This document shows, piece after piece, positions 51,797-60,846 of a DNA stretch of 64,000 nt. Position numbers and translations under genes: made by a program. The stretch spans positions 62,001 through 126,000 of the forward strand of contig NZ_JASHHX010000003.1 of the NCBI RefSeq assembly GCF_030056575.1. The letters run 5' to 3'. A model generated the notes under the pieces. That model saw only the letters and a program-made list of their open reading frames with translations, did not search any database and was not told the origin of the DNA. The stretch's first letter is position 1; every line of letters starts with the position of its first letter. Source of the DNA: Rhodoblastus sp. 17X3. Lineage in GTDB: Bacteria; Pseudomonadota; Alphaproteobacteria; Rhizobiales; Beijerinckiaceae.

Positions 51797-52170
51797 TGGA
51801 TATCGCCGGCGGCATGGCGCAAATGCAGGCGATGGCGGTCGAGGCGGTGGTCGCCGGCGGCGGCGACATGACCTTGACCCGCAACGCCCAGGTCGCGGCG
51901 GACCCTTCGACGCCATGGAAGACCCAGACGCAGGTCAATGAAGCCCCGGCCAAGGTCATCCTGCAGCCGCTGGACATCGCCTTTTTCAAGGAAGGCGCCG
52001 ATCTCTCGGGGCAGGGCGGCGCTCTGATCGCCTTCGAAACAGCGCCCGATTTTACCCCGGCCCCGGGCGACATGCTGACCGACGCCAATGGCGTGAAATA
52101 TTCCATCCTGCAATCGACGCCCGTGGTTCCGCTCAATGCGCAGCTGTGGCGCCTTGTGATCCGGGCCTGA
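51796..52170 (+). CDS. Probable head-tail joining protein
   Basis: A 124-residue protein with a beta-rich centre (AKVILQPLDIAFFKEGADLS) and a C-terminal strand QLWRLVIRA. It probably closes or extends the connector by position after gp6; sequence alone does not name it. Confidence 0.55.
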   Translation: MDIAGGMAQMQAMAVEAVVAGGGDMTLTRNAQVAADPSTPWKTQTQVNEAPAKVILQPLDIAFFKEGADLSGQGGALIAFETAPDFTPAPGDMLTDANGVKYSILQSTPVVPLNAQLWRLVIRA

Positions 52171-52174
52171 CGCC

Positions 52175-52480
52175 ATGAAATATGTCACGATAAGTTCGAC
52201 AGACGGAACGGCTAACACCGTCAAAATCATTGACGAAGGTGGCAATGAATTTCTGGCTGCAAGCCACGTAAATATCGCATTGCGCCCAAATGAGCCGAAC
52301 CGCGCGGAAATCGGAATTGAGCTCCTCAATGCGAGCATTCATGCCGAAGTAAATGTTGTCGTCCGCGATCTGAATACCGGAAAATTCCGGCCGGTCGCGC
52401 AAATAATCTTTGCCGACAATGGTGAAGTCATGGATTTCACCCATGGAGAAACCATAGGCGTCACCGACCGATGCCGATGA
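52175..52480 (+). CDS. Hypothetical low-GC insertion gene (101 aa)
   Basis: A protein of unknown family with mixed alpha/beta character (EIGIELLNASIHAEVNVVVR). The gene is clearly more AT-rich than its neighbours, with different codon choice (for example AAA, ATA, AAT), suggesting a recent arrival (moron). It overlaps the next gene by 10 bp. GTGATCC precedes but no strong ribosome site is seen. Confidence 0.6.
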   Translation: MKYVTISSTDGTANTVKIIDEGGNEFLAASHVNIALRPNEPNRAEIGIELLNASIHAEVNVVVRDLNTGKFRPVAQIIFADNGEVMDFTHGETIGVTDRCR

Positions 52481-52917
52481 CGGCGCAACAAACCCAGGAC
52501 GCGGCGAACGCCCTGTTTTGGACGGCGTGGCAGGCTGGGAGCCCGGCCTTGAACGGCGGCGCCGTCGCCCGCGTCGAATGGGACGCTGTCGGCGACGCCG
52601 ATCTCAAGGACAAGGACGACGCCTTCGCCCGGGTGAAATTCCTGACGCTCTCCGGGCGCCAGACCTCGTTCGGGCCGCCGGGCGGCCGGCGCTTCACCAA
52701 TAATTTCGCGGTTTCCGTCGAAATCTACGTCCCCCGCGGCCGCGGCCGACGGGTCGCGGACGAGCTGGCGCAAATCGCCGTCGCCGCCTTCGAGGGCGTC
52801 GCGCTTCAGGGCGGCGACGCCTTTTTCACCGGCGTCTATCCGAAGGAAGCCGGCGCCTACGCCAATTACTGGGAAATCGATGTCGCGGCTTACGGCCAAT
52901 ACACCTCGCTCGCCTAA
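52471..52917 (+). CDS. Tail terminator-like protein
   Basis: A 148-residue protein with the alpha/beta pattern of tail-completion proteins: NALFWTAWQAGSPALNGGAV, then FAVSVEIYVPRGRGRRVADE and VYPKEAGAYANYWEIDV. Position between connector and tail tube fits. The start at 52471 could also be 52477 (second Met). Confidence 0.65.
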   Translation: MPMTAQQTQDAANALFWTAWQAGSPALNGGAVARVEWDAVGDADLKDKDDAFARVKFLTLSGRQTSFGPPGGRRFTNNFAVSVEIYVPRGRGRRVADELAQIAVAAFEGVALQGGDAFFTGVYPKEAGAYANYWEIDVAAYGQYTSLA

Positions 52918-52929
52918 AGGACGCAGCTC

Positions 52930-54405
52930 ATGACCATCACACTCGACTCCAATTCAACCCAGCTCTCCGGCGCCGCCGAAGTCCTCGGCTCGCCCGGCAC
53001 GCTGCCCGGGACGCCGGTCTGGTATGTGCTGCAGCCGAACAATTATTCCGATTTCGGCGCCAAGATCAAAACCGCGCCGCGCATGCCGATCACGCAAGGG
53101 CGCCAGCGCCTGAAGGGCCCGCTGGTCGATCTCGACGCCGCCGGCTCGTTCGAGGTGGATTTCAGCCAGAACGCCTTCATTCCCTTCATGCCCGGCCTGT
53201 TCTTCGCGGCCTGGCGCAACAAGTGCGTCAACGTCCCCTCGGCGGTGTCGTCGACGGTCTATACCGTCGCCTCGGCGACCGGCGCCGTCACCAATTCGCT
53301 GGTGGTCGGAACGGGGTTCGGCGTCGCGGGCAACAATGGCCTGAAACTCGTCACCGCCGTGACCGGCACGACCATCGCTTGTTCCGGCCTCGCCGTCGAA
53401 ACGCCGCCTTCGACCGCGCTGCTCTCGGTCTGCGGCGTCCAGGGCGTGTCCGGCGATCTGCAGATCAACGCCGCTGGCTCACTGCCCCAGATCACTTCGA
53501 CCACGCTGGATTTCACCACGCTCGGGCTGCTCCCCGGCGAATGGATCTATATCGGCGGCGATTCCGCCCCGATGCAATTCGCCAACGCCGCCAACAACGG
53601 CTGGGCGCGCGTTTCGGCCATCGCCGCGCATGCGTTGACGCTCGACCGCTGGCCCGGCATCATGGCCTCGACCGTCATGGCGACCGACACCGGATCGTCC
53701 AAGACCGTTCAGATCTTCTTCGGCAACGTCATCCGCAATGAGCCGACTGCGGCGCTCATCACCAAGCAGTCCTATGCGCTCGAGCGCCAGATCGCCTCCG
53801 GCGATTATGAAACCCTGACCGGCATGTTCATCTCGGGCGCCGACATCAAGATCAGCGCCGGCCAGAAGATCACCTTCAACCTGCAATGGGCCGGCAAGAC
53901 CCGCACGACGTCAGCTTCCGCCGCTTCCGGCACGCGCGTGCCGCTGGTGGTCGAATCGGCGTTCAACGCCACCTCGAACGCCTCGCTGGTGCAAATGGTG
54001 CGCAACGACACCAATGCGCCGATCTTCGCCTATATCACCGACACCACGCTGAGCGTCAAAAACAACCTGACCCCGGTCAAGGCGGTCGGCGTGCTCGGCT
54101 CGATCGACCAGACCGCCGGCTTCTTCGAGGCGGGGGCCCAGACCACGGCCTATTACACCACCGAGGCCGCGCTGACCGCGATCATCAACAATGTCGATTT
54201 CTCGACCAGTTTTGGCATGGCGGCGAAAAACGCCGGCTGGATCTTCGATCTTCCGACCGCCGTCGGCTCCGACGCCACCATCAAGGTCGAGCTCAACAAG
54301 CCGATTACGCTGCCGCTGAAACTCGATAGCGCGGAAAACCCGACCTATCTGCACTCGATGCTGGCGGTCCAGTTCCCCTATTTGCCGACCGTGATCGCGC
54401 CGTAA
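52930..54405 (+). CDS. Tail tube (major tail) protein
   Basis: A 491-residue phage_tail_tube-type protein. It is longer than the usual 250-350 residues. Typical parts are RMPITQGRQRLKGPLVDLDA and FSQNAFIPFMPGLFFA at the N-terminus and SYALERQIASGDYETLTGMF in the middle. Pre-chaperone position supports the assignment. GGACGCAGCTC precedes the ATG. Confidence 0.82.
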   Translation: MTITLDSNSTQLSGAAEVLGSPGTLPGTPVWYVLQPNNYSDFGAKIKTAPRMPITQGRQRLKGPLVDLDAAGSFEVDFSQNAFIPFMPGLFFAAWRNKCVNVPSAVSSTVYTVASATGAVTNSLVVGTGFGVAGNNGLKLVTAVTGTTIACSGLAVETPPSTALLSVCGVQGVSGDLQINAAGSLPQITSTTLDFTTLGLLPGEWIYIGGDSAPMQFANAANNGWARVSAIAAHALTLDRWPGIMASTVMATDTGSSKTVQIFFGNVIRNEPTAALITKQSYALERQIASGDYETLTGMFISGADIKISAGQKITFNLQWAGKTRTTSASAASGTRVPLVVESAFNATSNASLVQMVRNDTNAPIFAYITDTTLSVKNNLTPVKAVGVLGSIDQTAGFFEAGAQTTAYYTTEAALTAIINNVDFSTSFGMAAKNAGWIFDLPTAVGSDATIKVELNKPITLPLKLDSAENPTYLHSMLAVQFPYLPTVIAP

Positions 54406-54450
54406 GGCGTCTCCGCAAAACACGCGATTGCTCCGAAAAAGGAAAACAGC

Positions 54451-54900
54451 ATGTCGTCACCCTATGCGCGCTTCAAGACCGACAAGGCCAAGGAGACGGA
54501 AGGAACCTGGGTCGATTTCGGCGGCTTCGAGCTGAAACTGAAACGCGCCAATCCGTCGAACAAGGCTTACGCCAATCTGATGGAAAAGCTGCTGCTCAAG
54601 CCCTACGCCCGCGCGGTCAACGCCGGCACGCTCGACGACAGCGTGTCGGGCCCGATCATCGCCCGCATCCTGGCGGCGGCCATCGTCACTGACTGGCGCT
54701 CCGAGCTCGGCGACCACCTCATCGAGGGCGAGGACGGCGCCGCGGTTCCGTTCTCGCAGGACGCCTGCGAAAAGATGCTGGCCGATCTGCCCGACCTGCA
54801 GCGCCATGTCCAGGCCGAGGCCGCGCGGCTTGACAATTTCATCGCGGAGCAGCGCGAGGCCGACGCAAAAAACTCCGAGACTTCCTCGACTTCGATCTGA
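54451..54900 (+). CDS. Tail assembly chaperone (G-like), frame-0 product
   Basis: A 149-residue chaperone with ARFKTDKAKETEGTWVDFGG at the start and LKLKRANPSNKAYANLMEKL. It matches tail assembly chaperones that keep the tape measure soluble. It contains the heptamer A_AAA_AAC in frame at 54867-54873, ten codons before its stop, so part of the ribosomes would shift to make the longer product. Confidence 0.82.
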   Translation: MSSPYARFKTDKAKETEGTWVDFGGFELKLKRANPSNKAYANLMEKLLLKPYARAVNAGTLDDSVSGPIIARILAAAIVTDWRSELGDHLIEGEDGAAVPFSQDACEKMLADLPDLQRHVQAEAARLDNFIAEQREADAKNSETSSTSI

Positions 54901-55193
54901 TCCACGGCGATCATATCCGGAGCCTCGAGGAACAGGGCGTTGAGCTGCCTCCCGCCCTGACGCGCCCCAAACTCGGGGAAGGCCTCGCCTTCTTCTGGTC
55001 CGCGTTTCTGGAACTGTCCTCCTGCCGTTCGATCGGGTTCGGCGTTGTCGGCCAGATCCCCTGGCTCGCGATCCGCGCCTTCGCGCAGGACCGCGAGCTT
55101 GACGACGAAGACGCCGATTATTTCCTGGCGATGATCCGCGCGCTCGACGGCGTCTATCTCGAACATATGAACAAGGGGACGGGCGATGGCTGA
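54451..55193 (+). CDS. Tail assembly chaperone GT-like fusion by -1 frameshift
   Basis: A -1 shift at A_AAA_AAC (54867-54873) joins residues 1-141 of the G-like protein to the frame that continues LRDFLDFDLIHGDHIRSLEE to the TGA at 55191-55193. This extension (about 106 codons) has real coding character (FFWSAFLELSSCRSIGFGVV and QDRELDDEDADYFLAMIRAL) but no start codon with a ribosome site near its beginning. The arrangement is that of lambda gpG/gpGT. The fusion would be about 247 residues and recruit tail tube protein to the tape measure. Confidence 0.78.
54867..54873 (+). promoter_or_regulatory. Programmed -1 frameshift site A_AAA_AAC
   Basis: GCA AAA AAC in frame 0 is the X_XXY_YYZ slippery heptamer with X=Y=A. 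The -1 frame is open for more than 100 codons after it, and the frame-0 stop follows 8 codons later. Confidence 0.8.
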
Positions 55194-55653
55194 TTTCCGC
55201 ATGCTCGCCTCGTCCCTGCGTCAGCGCGCGGCCGCTGTTTCGTCCGCCGTGACGCAAGTGCAGATCGATATCGCCGAGGCCATTCTCAACGAACTGGAAA
55301 GCGCGACGCCGGTCCTGACCGGACGCGCGCAGGAAAACTGGCATGTCGCCATCGGCGCGCCGGCCGACCGCTTCGACGCGACGCCCGGCAAGCGTCTTCG
55401 GTCCGCAGCCGAGGAACATCGCAAGGCGGCCGCGCGCATCATCCGGTCCGGATTGCGCGATCTCGGCATTCAGCCCGGCCCCGGGCAGGGCGGCGCGATC
55501 TATATCGACAACGCCGTGCCTTACATCTTGAAGCTTTTGCATGGCGAGAGCCGGCAGGCGCCTCCCGGCTGGGTCGAGGAGGCGGTCAAGCGCGGCGTGG
55601 CGCGCGGCATGCAGCAGCAATCGTCCAAAAGCATTGGCGTTAAGGTGGCGTGA
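55186..55653 (+). CDS. HK97 gp10-like tail completion protein
   Basis: A 155-residue protein with HK97_gp10 features: ELESATPVLTGRAQENWHVA near residue 38 and YIDNAVPYILKLLHGESRQA near 105. This family completes the head-tail or tail-end junction. It overlaps the frameshifted product by 8 bp and the next ATG by one base. Confidence 0.75.
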   Translation: MADFRMLASSLRQRAAAVSSAVTQVQIDIAEAILNELESATPVLTGRAQENWHVAIGAPADRFDATPGKRLRSAAEEHRKAAARIIRSGLRDLGIQPGPGQGGAIYIDNAVPYILKLLHGESRQAPPGWVEEAVKRGVARGMQQQSSKSIGVKVA

Positions 55654-55952
55654 TGGTTGAAAAATGTGCCATTATCGATGTAACTATCGAGTTATTGCCA
55701 GATATTTCGCAGATCATCGATGACGGTGGTCTTAAAATTTTGTGCAGTCTCGATTCCCCACATAACGGTTGTTACGGCACAATCCGTTTTATCATCACAG
55801 GGGATGCGTTGCCTGATTTCTGCGCTACTGAAAAAGGCAAGAAATATCCGCACGTCGGTTTTAAAATTCAGACGGAACGTTACGGACGCCAGCGTTTGAA
55901 CCGGATCGTTGAAATCTATCCGATGGCCGCCGATAGTGAGGTGACGATCTGA
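55653..55952 (+). CDS. Hypothetical low-GC insertion gene (99 aa)
   Basis: A protein of unknown family with several cysteines (KCAIIDV, LKILCSLDS, NGCYGTI). The gene is distinctly AT-rich relative to neighbours, much like 52175-52480, and seems inserted between a tail gene and the tape measure gene. Start and stop overlap its neighbours by one base each (TGATG), so it is translationally coupled. Confidence 0.6.
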   Translation: MVEKCAIIDVTIELLPDISQIIDDGGLKILCSLDSPHNGCYGTIRFIITGDALPDFCATEKGKKYPHVGFKIQTERYGRQRLNRIVEIYPMAADSEVTI

Positions 55953-58900
55953 TGGCGGAAGAAGAACACGTCGTCATATCGGTCGAGCAGCAGGGCGCGG
56001 ACCAAGCCGCGTCCGGCATCGGCCGCGTCGCGGATGCGGCGGACCAGGCGGCCGGATCGACAGACAAGCTTTCCGCGTCGCAGGCCGGCGCGTCTTCGGC
56101 GCTGAAAGAAACCGGGGCGGCGGCGCAAGCCTCCGGCTCCAATCTGTCCTTCCTGCAGCAGCAGATGGCGCAGCTTTCGAGCGTCGGCAATGGCGTGGCG
56201 CTGGCGCTGAAAAGCGTGGCGACGGCGGCGACCGGCTCGCTGGTCGCGTCGCTGGGCTCCTATCAGGACAGCTTGCGCCAGACCGAAGGCTCGCTGCAAG
56301 TCCTGCTGCATTCCGCCGAAGACGCCAAACAGGCTATGACTGACCTCGTCGAGCTTTCCGGGCGTTCCGGATCGAGCGTCGGCGATCTCAAGCGCGCCTA
56401 TGCCGATATCTATAATTCCTCGGCCGCCGACGGGACCGAAGGCGCGAAATCGCTGCTCACGACCTTGCAGGACCTCAACACGGTCTATCTGACCGGGCCG
56501 AAGGAAGGCGCGGAGGTGATCCGCGACCTCGCCAGGGCGATGAAAGACGGCTCGGGCTGGTCCGAGGTCTATGACAAGGCGCTGAACCAGGCGCCGGGCA
56601 TCGCTTTGGCGATGGAGAACGCCTTCCACAAGAGCGGCGATAGCCTCAAGACCTTTTTGCAGGCGGCGCAGCAGGATTCCGGCGCGCTGGAAAAGCAGTT
56701 GAGCGGCTTGCAGGCGCGGCTCGCGCTCATGAGCGCGCGCGGCGGCGATACTCCGGTCGAGCGCTTCCGCACGGACCAGATCAAAAAGCAGATTTCGGAC
56801 GTCGAAGACCAGTTGGCCCTGGCCAACAAGGACATCGCCGCGACCTTCGGCCAGTGGGCGCAGGACATGTCCGGCAATATCGCCGCAGCGGCGGAAAAAA
56901 CCGCGCTGACCGGCGACCAGATGGCGGCGCGGCTGAAGCAGAGTTTTCTCAACGCCGAAAGCGCGATCGCGAGCTCGATCTTCGGCGGCGGCGGCGACGC
57001 CAATAGTCTGGGACAGCAGGCGTTCACGCTGCTGATCCAGAATATCGACACGGTGACGCGGCTGGCCAATATCGGCGCCGTCGCGCTGACCGGCTATTTC
57101 GCGCCTTTCGTCGGCGGCTCGGACTTGGCCGGCGTTCTCGGCATGGCTGCGGCGCTGCTGCAATTCGGTGAAACGACCGATACGGCCAGCAAGGCGGCGC
57201 TGGTTTTGGGCTCGGCGCTCGCCGGCTGGAATGCGCTGGGGCCGGTCGGCGGCGTGATCGGCGGCTTGACCGCCCTGATCGTCACCAATCGCGACGCGGT
57301 CGATCAATGGATCGCGTCGGTTTCCGGCGGCCAGATCGATGGCCTCGGCGGCCTGTTCGATGTCGCCCGCGCCAAGGCATCCGGGTTCTTTTCCTATGTC
57401 TCCGGCCAGGCGAATGCGGCCGGCCAGTCGCTTGAAACCGCGTTTTCGGGCGCCTTGGATACGGTCGGCTCTGTCTTCAAAAAAATCAAGCAGGCCGCGC
57501 TTGACGGCTGGACCTTCGTTACCGAGACCTGGAGCAAACTGCCGGACTTCCTTCAGGACATGATCCGCGGCATCGGCGTTACCTTGGCTGGCGCCAAGAT
57601 CGGCGAAATGCTGGGACTGTCTCCGACCCAGGGCGCGGCGCTGGCGCAATTGTTCGACCTGACTATGCGCAACGCCGGCGGCTATGAAAAGCTGGGAGAA
57701 GCGGCGAAATCCGCCCGGGACTCCGTCTCTGGTCTGATGGAAAGCGCGGCCCCGGCGGCCAAGCAGGCGAGCGCCAGCATCGAAAGCGAGGCGTCCAAAC
57801 TCGCCGCCGCCAAATCTGCCGCGCACGCCGCCAGCCGGAGCGCCATGGCGGACAGCCTGGCGGACTATTACAGCAAGAACGAGACGATCCATCTCGGCTC
57901 GCGCTCCGATCGGCCGTCGGCCGGCGAGGACGAAGGCGAAGGATCGTCGATTGCGGATAAAGCCGCTGCGACGCTCAGGGATCGCAAGGCGGCTTTGCAG
58001 GGACTGCCTTCGAATGCTCGCGACTTCGTGGCGCTGGCCGCCGGCGCTGCAATCTCGGACGCCAAAGCCAAAGTCTCTGACCTGACCTCGGCCTTTGGCG
58101 GGACGGCGCAAGCCGCGGCGAGCCTGTCCAGGCCGCTGGACGACGTCAAAGCCAAGAGCGAACAGGTCGCGTCGTGGTGGGACAAGATCAAGATCCAGAT
58201 GTTCGCCATGCTGGCGACGGGCTCCTTTGATCCGATCAAACTGGTTCTGGCGTCGAACGCCGCCGAGGGCCTGACCCATATCAATGAACTGACCAAGGAC
58301 ATTTCGCACGGCCTCAACGACATGCAGCGCGAGGAAGCGGTCTCGGTCGCGACTTTCGCCGGCTACAGCCAGGGCGGGATCGCCGGCGCGGCGATGGGCT
58401 GGTTCGGCGCCAAACTCGCGACGACGAAGCAAAGCCTTTCCGAGATGGCGGCCGAGGCCGGAACGACGGCGTTGCGGCTTGCTTCCGAACTCGGATCCGG
58501 AGGTCCGATCGGCGTCGCCCTCGGCGAAATGTCCCACAAATTCGCCGGCATGATGGCGCCCGCCGTCGATCAGGCCGCAGCCTCCGCCAGAAAGGTCGCC
58601 GACGATTGGGGTGTCTCCGGCGTCATCGGTCAGGCCTTGAACGGTTTGCTCGGCCTGTTCGATCAAGTCGGCCAGCGGTCCAGCCAGGCGGCGCAGCGGG
58701 CGTCCCAAGGCGTGAGCGAGCCCAACAAGGCGTCGGCCGGCGCGCCCTTCCTTGATCGCGCCGCCGATCAGGTCAACCAGGCCTATGAATCGGCCAAATT
58801 ATTCGCGTCGGGCCTGTTTCAGAACCCGACCGGGGGCGCGGCGCTGACTGTCGGCTCCGCTCCCTTCACGACCTATACGGCTGGCGCGCAGCTCTATCCT

Positions 58901-60250
58901 CCGGCGAGCAATGACAACGCCTCGCTGTGGCGGCAGGCGCAGCTCGAGCGCAGCGTGACGCCGCAGGGCGTCGCCAATCTCGGCGTCGCCAATGACAATT
59001 CCGGCCTCGGCCTGTTCGCTTCGGCGGGGACGAACGATCCGCTAACGACCATTGCCCGCAACACCGATCTGATGGTGCGGCAGAATAACGATAATGGTCG
59101 GGCCGCAATGCTCGATCAAATCAGCGCGAGCCTCACGAGCCAGAACGACGTCTATAAAGCGGTCCAGACCATCCCGGGCATGAGCCTTGACCAAGGTTCG
59201 AGCGGTTCGGCGTCGGATATTTCGCCGGAACTGAACACCCAAAACGGTTTGCTGCGCGACATCTCCGCCAGCACGAAGTCAATGAGCAGCGACGCGTCGC
59301 AGGCGAATAATTATCTCGGCGACATCGCCAACAGCCAGAAGATGAGCCTGGATTCCTATAACGCCAAGGACCAGCCGTCCGGCGGCGGCTCGTTCGTCAC
59401 CACGGCAGGGCTGCAGGCGACCAGGGCGGCGGCTCAAAACAAGATCACAAATGAAAATCAGCAGCGTCTCTATGGCTCCGGCTATGTGCCGCTGGAGACA
59501 GACGTCGGGCTGCTGTCCGCCCAGATGACGGGCTATAATTATTCGAAGAACCCTTACGCCGGGGATGTCCTGCCGCAGGGCCATCTCTACGCCGCCCAGC
59601 AGGCCAACCAGGCCTATCAGGGCGGCCTGGCCTCGCCGGTTCAGGCCGCGCTCGACATCACCCAGCAGGGGATCGATCTTCAGAACGCGCCGCAGTTTTC
59701 CGCGCTGCTCAAGGCGCTCGAGGAAATTCCGGGCGCCAATCAGCAATTGTTCCAGCAATTGCTGGCCTCCAAACAGGAGGCGAACCCGCAAACCATTGCG
59801 ATGATCCAGACGCTGAATTCCTTCGGCGGCCAGATCAACACGCTGCAGGGCTATCTCGATTCGATCCCGGACGGCCCGTGGAAGCAGCCGATGCAGAACC
59901 TGGTCGACGCCCTGATGGCGAATACCGGCGTGCTGCGCACCGCGACCGACTCCTTCGGCCATATCAGCGCCTTCGGCTATTCCGGCCAATATACCGGCGC
60001 GGTTCCCGCCGACGTCAACCAATGGGGCGGCGCGCCGCAAAACATCGCCTCCAGCAATGTCGTCCAGCTCGTCTCCGCCAACGCGGTCAAGGCGTCGACC
60101 AGGGACACGTCGAAGCAGAGCGCCGGGTCGAACGTCACCGTCAACATGACCGTCAATGGCGTCTCCGATCCCAATTCCTTCAACGCCTCGCAGGAGCAGA
60201 TCATGGCCGGCCTGGCTTATGCGATGCAGCACGCCGTGGCGGGCATGTAA
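55952..60250 (+). CDS. Tape measure protein
   Basis: A 1432-residue tape measure that sets tail length, implying a tail of roughly 200 nm if the usual 0.15 nm per residue holds. It begins with a polar coiled-coil region (EQQGADQAASGIGRVADAAD), has a tape-measure core (DSLRQTEGSLQVLLHSAEDA, DGSGWSEVYDKALNQAPGIA) and membrane-like segments at about 375-440. The C-terminus ends VNMTVNGVSDPNSFNASQEQ, as in many siphophages. TMP stop overlaps the next ATG (TAATG). Confidence 0.9.
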   Translation: MAEEEHVVISVEQQGADQAASGIGRVADAADQAAGSTDKLSASQAGASSALKETGAAAQASGSNLSFLQQQMAQLSSVGNGVALALKSVATAATGSLVASLGSYQDSLRQTEGSLQVLLHSAEDAKQAMTDLVELSGRSGSSVGDLKRAYADIYNSSAADGTEGAKSLLTTLQDLNTVYLTGPKEGAEVIRDLARAMKDGSGWSEVYDKALNQAPGIALAMENAFHKSGDSLKTFLQAAQQDSGALEKQLSGLQARLALMSARGGDTPVERFRTDQIKKQISDVEDQLALANKDIAATFGQWAQDMSGNIAAAAEKTALTGDQMAARLKQSFLNAESAIASSIFGGGGDANSLGQQAFTLLIQNIDTVTRLANIGAVALTGYFAPFVGGSDLAGVLGMAAALLQFGETTDTASKAALVLGSALAGWNALGPVGGVIGGLTALIVTNRDAVDQWIASVSGGQIDGLGGLFDVARAKASGFFSYVSGQANAAGQSLETAFSGALDTVGSVFKKIKQAALDGWTFVTETWSKLPDFLQDMIRGIGVTLAGAKIGEMLGLSPTQGAALAQLFDLTMRNAGGYEKLGEAAKSARDSVSGLMESAAPAAKQASASIESEASKLAAAKSAAHAASRSAMADSLADYYSKNETIHLGSRSDRPSAGEDEGEGSSIADKAAATLRDRKAALQGLPSNARDFVALAAGAAISDAKAKVSDLTSAFGGTAQAAASLSRPLDDVKAKSEQVASWWDKIKIQMFAMLATGSFDPIKLVLASNAAEGLTHINELTKDISHGLNDMQREEAVSVATFAGYSQGGIAGAAMGWFGAKLATTKQSLSEMAAEAGTTALRLASELGSGGPIGVALGEMSHKFAGMMAPAVDQAAASARKVADDWGVSGVIGQALNGLLGLFDQVGQRSSQAAQRASQGVSEPNKASAGAPFLDRAADQVNQAYESAKLFASGLFQNPTGGAALTVGSAPFTTYTAGAQLYPPASNDNASLWRQAQLERSVTPQGVANLGVANDNSGLGLFASAGTNDPLTTIARNTDLMVRQNNDNGRAAMLDQISASLTSQNDVYKAVQTIPGMSLDQGSSGSASDISPELNTQNGLLRDISASTKSMSSDASQANNYLGDIANSQKMSLDSYNAKDQPSGGGSFVTTAGLQATRAAAQNKITNENQQRLYGSGYVPLETDVGLLSAQMTGYNYSKNPYAGDVLPQGHLYAAQQANQAYQGGLASPVQAALDITQQGIDLQNAPQFSALLKALEEIPGANQQLFQQLLASKQEANPQTIAMIQTLNSFGGQINTLQGYLDSIPDGPWKQPMQNLVDALMANTGVLRTATDSFGHISAFGYSGQYTGAVPADVNQWGGAPQNIASSNVVQLVSANAVKASTRDTSKQSAGSNVTVNMTVNGVSDPNSFNASQEQIMAGLAYAMQHAVAGM

Positions 60251-60846
60251 TGGTCGATCAGGCCCAACTCCCCGACGAGGTCGAGAAAGGCGCCCAAGGC
60301 GGCCCTTTGTTCCAGACCACGATCCTGTCCGGGCTGTCCGGCGTCGAGCAGCGCAATGTCGACTGGGCCTTGCGCCGCGCGCAATACACCATCGGCTATG
60401 GCCTGCAGGACAATGGCAACTGGCAGATCGTGCGCGATTTCTTCATCGCGCAACGGGGCCGCGCCTACGCCTTCCTGTTCAAGGACTGGTCCGATTATTT
60501 CGCGACCAGCCAGACGCTCGGCCTCGGCGACGGCGCGACGACCGATTTCCAGCTGATCAAGGTCTATTCCAACACCTCCGGGCGCACCTATACCCGCAAC
60601 ATCACCCAGCCGAAGACCGGCACGATCGCGATCACGCTCAATGGCGTGTCGTCGTCGGCCTGGTCGCTCCAGCCCGGCGGCGTGATCCGCTTCGCCACGG
60701 CGCCAGGGTCCGGCGTCGTCGTCATGGCGACCTATTTCGAATTCTTCGTTCCCGTCCGCTTCGACCAGGACAATCTGCCGGTCGCGATGCAGACCGGACA
60801 GGCCGGCGCGATCAGCGCGATCAAACTGGTCGAGGTGCTGGAGTGA
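60250..60846 (+). CDS. DUF2460 distal tail protein (GTA-type)
   Basis: A 198-residue protein of the DUF2460 family, the distal tail component of gene transfer agents and related siphophages. Typical parts are RRAQYTIGYGLQDNGNWQIV, FFIAQRGRAYAFLFKDWSDY and a C-terminal FFVPVRFDQDNLP. The stop overlaps the next GTG start (GTGA). Confidence 0.9.
   Translation: MVDQAQLPDEVEKGAQGGPLFQTTILSGLSGVEQRNVDWALRRAQYTIGYGLQDNGNWQIVRDFFIAQRGRAYAFLFKDWSDYFATSQTLGLGDGATTDFQLIKVYSNTSGRTYTRNITQPKTGTIAITLNGVSSSAWSLQPGGVIRFATAPGSGVVVMATYFEFFVPVRFDQDNLPVAMQTGQAGAISAIKLVEVLE

Noticed and set aside
55916-58708. A 930-codon minus-strand frame antisense to the tape measure gene
   Set aside because: It is a shadow frame. 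The plus-strand tape measure is supported by family features and continuous overlaps with neighbours.
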